From contig JADGEI010000002.1 in NCBI GenBank assembly GCA_016744455.1, forward strand, positions 124,001 to 188,000: a DNA stretch of 64,000 nt, in the 5' to 3' direction. The translations under genes were made by a program, and so were the position numbers. The DNA comes from Alcanivoracaceae bacterium (GTDB lineage Bacteria > Pseudomonadota > Gammaproteobacteria > Xanthomonadales > Marinicellaceae). Of the stretch, positions 19,643 to 31,217 are shown piece by piece. The notes below the pieces were generated by a model. That model was given only the letters and a program-made list of their open reading frames with translations, was not told where the DNA came from and searched no databases. Positions within the stretch are counted from its first letter, which is position 1, and every line of letters starts with the position of its first letter.

Positions 19643-19738
19643 ATTAATTTTCTTGATTTTAGTTTAAGTGTATTGGGTTGGTTTCTCACTTGAATTAGGT
19701 TTGGTAAAGCTTTGAGTAATTCGGATAGTCTGATATAA

Positions 19739-22168
<2,430 letters not shown>

Positions 22169-22173
22169 ATAAA

Positions 22174-23070
22174 ATGAATCAAGAAACAAAACAAACGATT
22201 GAAAATTTAGTTAATAACAATAATTGTATACTTTTTATGAAAGGCAATCCACAGCATCCGCAATGTGGATTTTCAAGTAATACGGTTGGAATAGTGAAAG
22301 AATTACTAGGGGAAAATTTTTCTTATTGTAATGTACTAGAAAATAGTGATCTTCGTGAAGGAATTAAAGAGTTTGGTAATTGGCCAACCATACCACAGCT
22401 ATACATTAATAAAGAACTTGTTGGTGGTAATGACATAGTTACGGAAATGTATAATACTGGCGAACTACATAGTTTATTAGGAATGCAACAACCTGATAAA
22501 AGCCCTGCAAAAATAACACTATCACCAAAAGCTACTGAAAATATTAAAAATGGTATGCAGGATATTGGAACAAATGTTTTAATGTTATCAATTGACGCAC
22601 AATTTAATACGCGTTTTTCAATTGAACAACCCAAAGGTTATGAAATAATTACTGAGTGCCAAGACATAAAGATCTATATGGACATAGGTACATCAAAAAG
22701 AGCAGATGGGATGGAAATTGATTGGGTTGAAGATTTACAAGGAGCAGGATTGGTTATAAAAAACCCAAATGAACCCCAGCCTGTAAAACAAATTAGTAAA
22801 AAAGAGTTAAACGAAGGAATTGAACAAGGTAAGTTTCAAAACATTTATGACACTAGGTCAGAGCAGCAGTTTAATGCGCAATCGATACCTGGTTCAAAAC
22901 GTTTAGATAAAGAAAACATGCAAAATATAGAGAAAATGGCAAAAGATGCGCCTTTGGTGTTTGTTTGTGCGGTTGGAAATACCAGTCAAGGTGCATGTGA
23001 ATTTTATCGAAAAAAAGGTTACACAAATATTCATAACCTTGCTGGTGGGGTAGCTGGTTGGTATAGCTGA
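22174..23070 (+). CDS. Monothiol glutaredoxin (Grx4-type) fused to an IscA/HesB-like region and a rhodanese domain
   Basis: CILFMKGNPQHPQCGFSSNTVGIV (CGFS motif); middle ITLSPKATENIKNGM...; C-terminal NIYDTRSEQQFNAQSIPGSKRL...VFVCAVGNTSQGACEFYRKKGY...LAGGVAGW. Confidence 0.88.
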   Translation: MNQETKQTIENLVNNNNCILFMKGNPQHPQCGFSSNTVGIVKELLGENFSYCNVLENSDLREGIKEFGNWPTIPQLYINKELVGGNDIVTEMYNTGELHSLLGMQQPDKSPAKITLSPKATENIKNGMQDIGTNVLMLSIDAQFNTRFSIEQPKGYEIITECQDIKIYMDIGTSKRADGMEIDWVEDLQGAGLVIKNPNEPQPVKQISKKELNEGIEQGKFQNIYDTRSEQQFNAQSIPGSKRLDKENMQNIEKMAKDAPLVFVCAVGNTSQGACEFYRKKGYTNIHNLAGGVAGWYS

Positions 23071-23077
23071 AAAAATT

Positions 23078-23503
23078 GTGAAAAAAGCCATCAGTAACGG
23101 TTTGTCACTTATAGTGATACTAGTTATTACCTATATTGTAAAAGACTATGTAGATAGCCCTGTCCATAATGAAGTTTTACGGGAAACAAAGTTAAAAACA
23201 GCTATAAAGTTAAAACAATCTGGAAAAATGATAATGATTAATGCTGAGGTTATTAAAATCCTTCCTGATGACTTAAAGGGAGACAGACATCAAAAAATGA
23301 TATTGAAAACGGGCGAAAACACACTATTACTAGCCCACAATATTGATCTTGCTCCAAGAGTGCCAGTTCAAAGGGGTGAAAGTATACAGATTTATGGTCA
23401 ATACGAATGGAATAGTCAAGGAGGGCTTGTTCATTGGACACATAGAAGCAACAGTAATCATCCACATGGTTGGATAAAATATAAAAATAAAACATACCAA
23501 TAA
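23078..23503 (+). CDS. DUF3465 family secreted/anchored protein (GTG start)
   Basis: HQKMILKTGENTLLLAHNIDLAPRVPVQRGESIQIYGQYEWNSQGGLVHWTHR. Confidence 0.75.
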   Translation: MKKAISNGLSLIVILVITYIVKDYVDSPVHNEVLRETKLKTAIKLKQSGKMIMINAEVIKILPDDLKGDRHQKMILKTGENTLLLAHNIDLAPRVPVQRGESIQIYGQYEWNSQGGLVHWTHRSNSNHPHGWIKYKNKTYQ

Positions 23504-23504
23504 T

Positions 23505-23933
23505 ATGGCAACAATTTGGAAACAAAATATCGGATTAATTGATCTAAACAATAATCGTTCAGCAGGTCTAGGAGAACTACTAGACATCAAAACAGTAGCA
23601 AGAGGAAAAAATTGGTTGATGGCAGAAATGCCAGTAAAACAAAAACATAAACAACCTTTTGGAATAGTTCATGGAGGAGCTACTGCCTCACTTGCAGAAA
23701 CTATTGCCAGTATAGCTGGTTGGTTATGTATTGATGCAAAAACACAAGCAACAGTAGGATTAGAACTAAATATTAATCATCTTAAGGCGGTAACGGGGGG
23801 GACCTTGTTTGCAAAAGCATCAGCTATACATGTAGGAAGACTAACTCAGGTTTGGCAAATAGATATTTATAACCAAGATTTTAATCAAACATCAACAGCA
23901 AGATTAACAGTTACAGTTATTAACAAGAAATAA
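23505..23933 (+). CDS. Hotdog-fold thioesterase (PaaI/MenI-like)
   Basis: FGIVHGGATASLAETIASIAGWL...VGLELNINHLKAV. Confidence 0.85.
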   Translation: MATIWKQNIGLIDLNNNRSAGLGELLDIKTVARGKNWLMAEMPVKQKHKQPFGIVHGGATASLAETIASIAGWLCIDAKTQATVGLELNINHLKAVTGGTLFAKASAIHVGRLTQVWQIDIYNQDFNQTSTARLTVTVINKK

Positions 23934-24688
23934 TGTTAATTCTTCGGCTGATCTTTAGGTTGATAGGCTTTTTAAGCATTGTAGTTTTAATGTTACCTTT
24001 AGTTTTGTTGACGATCACTTTTTCTCAGAAGATAAATAAAAGGAAACTTAACAAAAAAACAATTAATATGTGGTCTAAAACGCTATGTTTTGTTTGCGGC
24101 TTAAAATTAACTACAAAAGGAAAAATTTCATCTAACTCAACTTTAATAGTGGCCAATCATGTAACTTGGTTAGATATACCTGTTATTCATTGTTATAAGT
24201 TAGTAGGTTTTGTCGCTAAAGCAGAAATCGCTAAATGGCCCATATTAAATATAGTAGCCAAATGTGGTGAATCACTATTTATCACAAGAGGAAGACAGGA
24301 ATCAAGAAAAGAGGTTTTAGAGGGTATTAAAATTAGATTAAAAAACGGGCGTTCTATAGCTGTTTTCCCAGAAGGTAAAGCAACAGATGGTAAATCTTTA
24401 GCAAGGTTTCACCGGCAACTTATTCATGCAGCCATAGAAGAACAAAAACCAATACAAGCCCTTGCAATAAAATACATTAACAAACAAGGAAGAAGAAATG
24501 AGCAAATCCCTTTTAAAAAAGGAGAAAATTTCATTAGAAATATTGTACGAATATTGAGCCTCCCACCGAGTACCGTAGAAGTAACATTTTGCACCCCTAT
24601 TGAGACTATAAATATTTCAGCAAGAAAAGCAGCAGAAAAAAGCCATAGTCAGGTAGCAGAGGTTTTAGCTTTAAATGATTACTTATAA
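23933..24688 (+). CDS. 1-acyl-sn-glycerol-3-phosphate acyltransferase family (PlsC)
   Basis: VANHVTWLDIPVIH (HX4D-like variant) and AVFPEGKATDG. Confidence 0.85.
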   Translation: MLILRLIFRLIGFLSIVVLMLPLVLLTITFSQKINKRKLNKKTINMWSKTLCFVCGLKLTTKGKISSNSTLIVANHVTWLDIPVIHCYKLVGFVAKAEIAKWPILNIVAKCGESLFITRGRQESRKEVLEGIKIRLKNGRSIAVFPEGKATDGKSLARFHRQLIHAAIEEQKPIQALAIKYINKQGRRNEQIPFKKGENFIRNIVRILSLPPSTVEVTFCTPIETINISARKAAEKSHSQVAEVLALNDYL

Positions 24689-25628
24689 CCCCAAAATAAA
24701 ACCTAAAAACAGGCACATACAATCTATTTTAGCAAGTTCAAAAATTAGGTTGTTGCGACTAAAAACAAACAACCCAATAGCAACCAACACAAGACCTGTT
24801 TTAGTAACGACAAGTAATGCTCAATTACAAGGCTTTATTAGTCGTAATAAAGATGCTAAAGACTTATATGTTTTGTTACATGGTTGGGAAGGCTCTGCAC
24901 AATCAACTTATATTCAATTATTAGCAAAGAGCCTTTATGTAGATAAAAAAGCATCAATATTTAGGTTGAACTTTAGGGATCACGGCGAAACCCATCACCT
25001 TAATAGTGGCTTGTTTCATTCGTGTAGGCTACAAGAGGTAGTAGAATCAATAAAGCAAGTTACGGAAAGGTACCCTCATGATAATGTCATATTATGCGGC
25101 TTTTCACTAGGTGGAAACTTTGCTTTACGGGTGGCAGCTAAAGCTTACGCATGTAAAATTAAATTAAAAAAAGTGTTTTCTATATCGCCCCCATTAAAAC
25201 CTAAAAACAGCATGTTGGCAATTGAACGAAGTAAACTGTATTCAAAATACTTTATAAAAAAATGGAAAAGGTCTTTAATTAAAAAACAAAAAATTTATCC
25301 TAAGTTGTTTGAAAACCATCTATTTACAAAAACAAAGTCATTACAAGAATTAACAGAAAATTTGATTTTAAAACACACTGACTATAAAACTACTGAAGAA
25401 TATTTTAAAGGCTACGAAATAACAGGGAAAATAATTGCAGATATAAGAACACCATGTCATGTGATTACTTCTTGGGATGACCCAGTTATACCTTTTACTG
25501 ATTTTAAAGAAATTGAAGGTAAAACAAATATAAGATTAATAACTACAAAACACGGCGGACATTGTGGGTTTATAAATAGTTGGAAGATGCATAGTTGGAT
25601 CGAACACTATATAATAGCAAACAGTTGA
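24675..25628 (+). CDS. YheT-type alpha/beta hydrolase
   Basis: NRHIQSILASSKIR...LLHGWEGSAQSTYIQLLA...NFRDHGETHHLNSGLFHS...CGFSLGGNFALR. Confidence 0.85.
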   Translation: MITYNPKIKPKNRHIQSILASSKIRLLRLKTNNPIATNTRPVLVTTSNAQLQGFISRNKDAKDLYVLLHGWEGSAQSTYIQLLAKSLYVDKKASIFRLNFRDHGETHHLNSGLFHSCRLQEVVESIKQVTERYPHDNVILCGFSLGGNFALRVAAKAYACKIKLKKVFSISPPLKPKNSMLAIERSKLYSKYFIKKWKRSLIKKQKIYPKLFENHLFTKTKSLQELTENLILKHTDYKTTEEYFKGYEITGKIIADIRTPCHVITSWDDPVIPFTDFKEIEGKTNIRLITTKHGGHCGFINSWKMHSWIEHYIIANS

Positions 25629-25653
25629 TAACAGAATAAAATAAGAGAAAAAA

Positions 25654-27678
25654 ATGAATAAACTTGACCAAGCAATGGAAGACCATAAACAAGGCAATTG
25701 GCAACTAGCAGACAAAGCATACAACGAAATATTACTAGAAGAAGTAGATAATTCAGACGTTATGTATTTATTGGCTACATCACAAATGAGTCAAAATAAG
25801 TTGGATCTATCACTATCAACAATAAATAAAGCGATAGAACTAAATAACAAGGCTCCTGCTTTTCTACAGTTAAAAGGAAGTATACTTGCTCGTCAAGGTA
25901 ATAAAGAGGAAGCAATAAAGGCATTAGCTAGTGCATTAAAGGAGAATCCAAATTTATATCAAGCCCATATTTTAGCCGGTCACTTGTATTATGAAAAAGG
26001 TGATAAGAAACAAGCATTAAAACATTTTGCAATGGCCAAAAAAATATCACCAGAATTACCAGAAGCACAAGTTAATTTAGCAAAAATAGAACTAGATGCA
26101 GGAGAAATTCAAAAAGCCATTGATATTTTACGCACAGTTGAGCAAAAACACCCAGAACAAGCTTCTGTAAAAATGATGATGGGGCAAGCTTTTATAGAGA
26201 ATGGCGCCTATAGTTTTGCAGAGAATTATTTTCAAAAAGTTTTAGCTATGCACCCAGATTATCAGTTAGCAGGTTTGTATCTTGGCATTGCAAAGTTAAA
26301 TTCAGGTGATGAAGAAAATGCTCAAAAATTAATAACGGCGTTTAACCAGCAATATCCAAATACAAAGGAAGGTGTGGCGGCATTAGGTCTGTTAATGTTT
26401 AAAAATAATCGTTTTAGAGCAGCCATTGAATACTTAAATAATGCAATAGGCCAGGGTTTGGCACCAGTGTCATGGCAAGCGGCTTTGGTAGAGTCTTTGG
26501 CTCGATTAGGAGAATATGAAAAAGCCATAGGATTCTATGAAAGAATTGCTAGAAGGTTTGATGATAAAAACGCAGAATACAGACTAGCAGAGTTATTTGA
26601 GTTAGATGGAAAAACAGGGAAAGCAAAGAAACATTATAAAAAAACAGACCAATCAGACAGTAAGTATATTGCTTCATTATTAGGGTTAACCAGGTGTTAT
26701 TTACTAGAAGAAAAATTTGAAAAGGCTGAGAAGAAAGTAAAAAAAGTTCTTGAAAAAAATGCAAAACATGCAGAAGCAATTTTACTGTTTTTAACAAGCC
26801 TTTTGAACCAAGAAAAAGAAAAGGCGGCATTAAAGGTCTTAGAGTCTTTGGAATATAGCAATTATAATGATGTTTATAAAAAAACATTTAGAATCCAACA
26901 CGGCTTAATTTTAGATAAACAAAAGAAGTACAAAAAGGCAATGAAAGTTTTTAATGATAAGTCAAAAAAGGAAGAAGAAAGAAAAATTCAAAAACTTCAT
27001 CCGTTATCAGAAGAAGAGTTAAAACTGGTAAAAAGTTTTGAAACACACATTGATGACGATAAAAAAGACCCTGTTTTTGTTATAGGAGCACAATCTACAT
27101 CGATTAATCAGTTTGTGACATGGTTAAATAAAAGTAAAGTCACCGTGTTAAATGATAGGTTAATTTCTCTAGGTCGCCCAGATCTTTTATATGGGCAGCA
27201 ACAGGTTTCTGTATTGAAAGATTTAGATGATGATAAAGTTAGGCTAGAAAGAAAGCTGTATTTTCAAAAAGCCAGAGTATTAATGACGGCACTTATTGAA
27301 AATTCATTATTTGTTGATTGCATGTACCTAAACCCACTTCAAATGACACTAGTTAAGAAGTTCTTTCCAAATGCGAAAATCGTTCTATTAAGCAGGAAAG
27401 AAGGGGACATAAAGCTCAATCAAAAAGTCTTTGGAAAAGAGCCGATAGAAGCTAAAGATTGGGAAAAACATAAAAACCAAGTTATTGCAATGGACTTAAA
27501 TGTGTTAGAGGTTAATGTTGATAAGTGGGAGGAAGGAGATAAAGACACATTAAAACAACTGAGTGTGGTTTTCGAAAAAGAGTTAACAAAAGACAAGAAC
27601 GAAAAAGTTAAGTATTGGCGAAAAAACATGTTTACAAAAAATCATTGGAAAAATTATAAAGACGAACTAAGGAATTAG
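25654..27678 (+). CDS. TPR protein with C-terminal degenerate sulfotransferase-like domain
   Basis: Many TPR units; C-terminal DPVFVIGAQSTSINQFVTWL aligns with the sulfotransferase start but lacks PRSGTT. Confidence 0.7.
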   Translation: MNKLDQAMEDHKQGNWQLADKAYNEILLEEVDNSDVMYLLATSQMSQNKLDLSLSTINKAIELNNKAPAFLQLKGSILARQGNKEEAIKALASALKENPNLYQAHILAGHLYYEKGDKKQALKHFAMAKKISPELPEAQVNLAKIELDAGEIQKAIDILRTVEQKHPEQASVKMMMGQAFIENGAYSFAENYFQKVLAMHPDYQLAGLYLGIAKLNSGDEENAQKLITAFNQQYPNTKEGVAALGLLMFKNNRFRAAIEYLNNAIGQGLAPVSWQAALVESLARLGEYEKAIGFYERIARRFDDKNAEYRLAELFELDGKTGKAKKHYKKTDQSDSKYIASLLGLTRCYLLEEKFEKAEKKVKKVLEKNAKHAEAILLFLTSLLNQEKEKAALKVLESLEYSNYNDVYKKTFRIQHGLILDKQKKYKKAMKVFNDKSKKEEERKIQKLHPLSEEELKLVKSFETHIDDDKKDPVFVIGAQSTSINQFVTWLNKSKVTVLNDRLISLGRPDLLYGQQQVSVLKDLDDDKVRLERKLYFQKARVLMTALIENSLFVDCMYLNPLQMTLVKKFFPNAKIVLLSRKEGDIKLNQKVFGKEPIEAKDWEKHKNQVIAMDLNVLEVNVDKWEEGDKDTLKQLSVVFEKELTKDKNEKVKYWRKNMFTKNHWKNYKDELRN

Positions 27679-27687
27679 AATAGCTCA

Positions 27688-28464
27688 ATGGATGAATCAA
27701 ATATAATACAATGGTTTGTTCTTGCAATTGTACAAGGGTTAACTGAATACTTACCAATATCATCATCTGCACACTTGATATTAATATCAAAAATAATGGA
27801 TTGGAAAGACCAAGGTTTAATGATAGACATTGCTGCTCATGGGGGTTCATTAGTAGCAGTGATGTGGTATTTTAAAAAAGAAATAATAAAATTGTTTAGA
27901 GGTAAAAACTGGACACTGTTTTATCAATTGGCTATTGCCAGTATTCCGCTTGCTTTAATAGGTTATACTTTTGCTGGAAGTATAGAAGAACACTTACGAA
28001 ACCCTTTAGTAATAGCTATTTCAAGTGTTTTCTTTGGCGTCCTTCTTCTCTTAGCTGATTTAATTAGAAAAAGAAACGTTAATAAAAAACAAGAAATTGG
28101 TACAAAGCATGCCATATGGGTAGGCTTTGCACAAATTTTTGCTTTAATTCCCGGGGCTTCTCGCTCAGGGGTTACAATGAGTGCCGCTATGGCACAGGGA
28201 TTTAGCCGTACAAAAGCAGCAACGTTTTCATTTTTATTAGCTATTCCAGCGTTGCTCATGACTACAGCTTATGGCATATTAAAGATAGTTAAACAACCAG
28301 AAGACTATAATGTATTAGGTGTTGGAATTGTTTTTTTGTTTAGTTTCTTAGCGTCTCTTCTTTCAATTAAGCTTTTTATTAAGCTAATAGAAAAAATTTC
28401 ACTATCTGTTTTTGTATGGTATAGGGTTGTTTTAGCTGTACTAATTTTGTGGCTAATATCATGA
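27688..28464 (+). CDS. uppP: Undecaprenyl-diphosphatase (BacA/UppP)
   Basis: VQGLTEYLPISSSAHLIL...ALIPGASRSGVTMSAAMAQGFSR. Confidence 0.96.
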   Translation: MDESNIIQWFVLAIVQGLTEYLPISSSAHLILISKIMDWKDQGLMIDIAAHGGSLVAVMWYFKKEIIKLFRGKNWTLFYQLAIASIPLALIGYTFAGSIEEHLRNPLVIAISSVFFGVLLLLADLIRKRNVNKKQEIGTKHAIWVGFAQIFALIPGASRSGVTMSAAMAQGFSRTKAATFSFLLAIPALLMTTAYGILKIVKQPEDYNVLGVGIVFLFSFLASLLSIKLFIKLIEKISLSVFVWYRVVLAVLILWLIS

Positions 28465-29312
28465 AAGAAGTTTCAATAAAATGCAGGTTCGGAACAATTA
28501 GAGGTTTGTGTTGGGGACAAGGCAATAAAAAAAAGATATTAGCATTACATGGTTGGTTAGACAATGCCGCATCATTTCAGCAATTAGCTCCTTTGTTGGC
28601 ACAGATTGGATATGAGGTTGTAGCCATCGATTTTGCAGGGCATGGGCACTCTGATCATAGAGCTGAAGGCCACTTTACTCATTTTGGGGATTTTGTTATT
28701 GATATTCATGATGTTATTGCTAGCCTTAAATGGGAAAAACTTGTCTTTTTAGGCCACTCAATGGGTGCAGCAATGGCACTAATGTATAGTGCAGCTAACC
28801 CAGAGAGAGTTGAAAAACAGATTTTAATAGAAAACTTGGGTCCTATACCAGCCTATGAAGAAGGAACGGCAGCGGAGAACTTGAGAGAAGCATTAGACCA
28901 ATGGACTAAACACTCTACTAAACATAAACACTATTATAATTCTATAGACAAAGCACTAAAAGTGAGGTTAAGCGCAACCCCAATGAAGGCAGAATTACTT
29001 AAGCCTTTGGTTATAAGAGGGCTGAAGAAAACCAAAAAAGGCTATCGTTGGAGAACAGATAAAAGGCTTCGGTTGAGAAGTTTGGTAAGGTATTCAGAAG
29101 AAGTAGTGCAAGACTTTCTTTCAAGCAAAAAACCCGCTACACTAGTTATCATTGCCCTGCCAAAAACATATGCCCTAAACTACCCTAAGGCAGATGAAAG
29201 GTTGTTAAAACTAAACCCTGATAAAACTGTAAAAATTAAGGGCCATCATCATTTACATATGGACAATGCAGAGACAGTATTTAAAATGATTAAGGCTTTC
29301 TTAAAAAAATGA
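28461..29312 (+). CDS. Alpha/beta hydrolase (start at 28461 preferred over 28449)
   Basis: LALHGWLDNAASFQQLAPLL...VFLGHSMGAAMALMYSA. Confidence 0.85.
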   Translation: MKEVSIKCRFGTIRGLCWGQGNKKKILALHGWLDNAASFQQLAPLLAQIGYEVVAIDFAGHGHSDHRAEGHFTHFGDFVIDIHDVIASLKWEKLVFLGHSMGAAMALMYSAANPERVEKQILIENLGPIPAYEEGTAAENLREALDQWTKHSTKHKHYYNSIDKALKVRLSATPMKAELLKPLVIRGLKKTKKGYRWRTDKRLRLRSLVRYSEEVVQDFLSSKKPATLVIIALPKTYALNYPKADERLLKLNPDKTVKIKGHHHLHMDNAETVFKMIKAFLKK

Positions 29313-30781
29313 ACCTGTTGAATTTAACACCAACAATTTTATTGGTTGTCATTGTTAGTTATTTCACTTTTTTGTTTTTTGTCGCTCGTTATACATCAAA
29401 GGGTGCAAACAACCTCGATTTTTTTAATGCATCAAGGTCATCACCATGGTTTGTAGTAGCTTTTGGAATGGTAGGGGCTTCACTATCAGGGGTTACGTTT
29501 ATCTCTTTACCGGGCTCAGTATTAACGAATCAATTTGCCTATTTACAAATGGTTATGGGTTATGCAGTCGGTTATGCTGTAATTATGTTTGTTTTATTGC
29601 CGTTGTATTATAGGCGCAACCTTATTTCTATTTATGGTTATTTAAATCAGCGTTTTGGCGTTTATTCACAAAAGACAGGCTCGTCTTTTTTCATTATATC
29701 TCGGATAATTGGCGCTTCATTCAGAATGTATTTAATGACAATGGTTTTACATGACTTCATATTTATACACTTTGGTGTTCCTTTTTGGTTTACCGTGTTG
29801 GCAAGTTTAGCAATTATTTGGAGTTATACAGTAAAGGGTGGAATTAAAACCATTATATGGACAGATACATTACAAACACTGTTCATGGTAATTGCAGTGG
29901 TTGTTGCGGTACTTACTATTGCAACACAATTGAATCTTAATATAAGTGGTGTAATAAGTGAAATAAAAACTAGTGGGTTTTCACAAGTCTTCTTTTTTGA
30001 TGGTGGTTGGAGCGATACAAATAACTTCTATAAACAGTTTCTTGGCGGAGCATTCATGGCAATTGTAATGACTGGCCTTGATCAAGATATGATGCAGAAA
30101 AATTTAAGTTGTAAAAACCTTAAGGAGTCACAAAAAAACATTCGATGGTTTTTTGTTATTCTTGTGATTGTTAATATTATTTTCATGGCACTTGGGGCTT
30201 TTCTTTATATCTATGCAGAAAAACAAGGCCTGTCATTAGCAACAAATGCTAGTGGTGCAATTGTTACAGATAAGACATTTCCAACTATCGCATTAAATCA
30301 CATGCCAGCCTACTTAGGGGTGGTGTTTTTAGTTGGTTTATTAGCAGCAGCCTACTCTACGGCAGACTCTGCACTAACATCATTAACAACCTCTTATTGT
30401 CTAGATATTCGAGGGGAATTAAATACACCAAAAAACAGGCGTATGCTCATTCATGTAAGTTTTACTTTGGTCTTGTTTATCACAATTGTGGTTTTTAGGT
30501 ATATGCTTGAAGCATCAGCAATTCAAAATTTATTTCGTATGGCAAGCTTTACTTATGGCCCATTATTAGGTTTATTTGCTTTTGGTATACTTACTAACAA
30601 AAACATAAAGGATAAGTATGTACCGTTTCTTGCTATCATGTCACCCGTTATGACATACTTGATAGAATCAAAATCGGCCGTTTTATTTTTCGGCTATAAA
30701 TTTGGTTTTGAACTCTTGTTGGTAAATGGTTTGATAATGTTTTTCGGGTTGCTTTTAACGTCAAAGAAACAAAAAGCATAG
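29309..30781 (+). CDS. Sodium:solute symporter family protein
   Basis: FFNASRSSPWFVVAFGMVGASLSGVTFISLPGSV...; about 13 TM segments. Confidence 0.88.
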   Translation: MNLLNLTPTILLVVIVSYFTFLFFVARYTSKGANNLDFFNASRSSPWFVVAFGMVGASLSGVTFISLPGSVLTNQFAYLQMVMGYAVGYAVIMFVLLPLYYRRNLISIYGYLNQRFGVYSQKTGSSFFIISRIIGASFRMYLMTMVLHDFIFIHFGVPFWFTVLASLAIIWSYTVKGGIKTIIWTDTLQTLFMVIAVVVAVLTIATQLNLNISGVISEIKTSGFSQVFFFDGGWSDTNNFYKQFLGGAFMAIVMTGLDQDMMQKNLSCKNLKESQKNIRWFFVILVIVNIIFMALGAFLYIYAEKQGLSLATNASGAIVTDKTFPTIALNHMPAYLGVVFLVGLLAAAYSTADSALTSLTTSYCLDIRGELNTPKNRRMLIHVSFTLVLFITIVVFRYMLEASAIQNLFRMASFTYGPLLGLFAFGILTNKNIKDKYVPFLAIMSPVMTYLIESKSAVLFFGYKFGFELLLVNGLIMFFGLLLTSKKQKA

Positions 30782-31217
30782 CTGAGAAGTTTGACAGATA
30801 CTTTGTCTTGATGGGCGCATTTATCATTATTTGCACCCTCTGTTCCAGAATTGTGCAAAGCACTCCGTTAGTTATTAATTGAATTGTAGCAAATACATAC
30901 AAATATGCTTCGGTGCTTTTTAAGTTAAACATTAGGCTCGTAAGCGATTATTTTTTAAATTTAGCGCCCCAATTTTACTGAGCTTATATAACTACACATT
31001 TTAGCTTGATTAAAAGCACTTAGCTTGCCTTGATAAATTGTTGCCTATTAAGTGGTTTAATAATAGCGACCTTAATTGGCTTAATTAAATAGCAAAAACA
31101 AGGATATGTATAATGTTTTACAAAATCAACAATTAACAACGATAGAAAAATAAAACATTTGTGTTTTAGTTATCATTATGTTGAAATTAATGTAAGGATG
31201 TTAATAAGAGAGTCAAA

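Noticed and set aside
30782-31217. Intergenic region with AAAGCAC/GTGCTTT-like inverted pieces, considered as attC site or MITE
   Set aside because: No proper attC core sites, no terminal inverted repeats with target duplication, and no second copy seen in the window.
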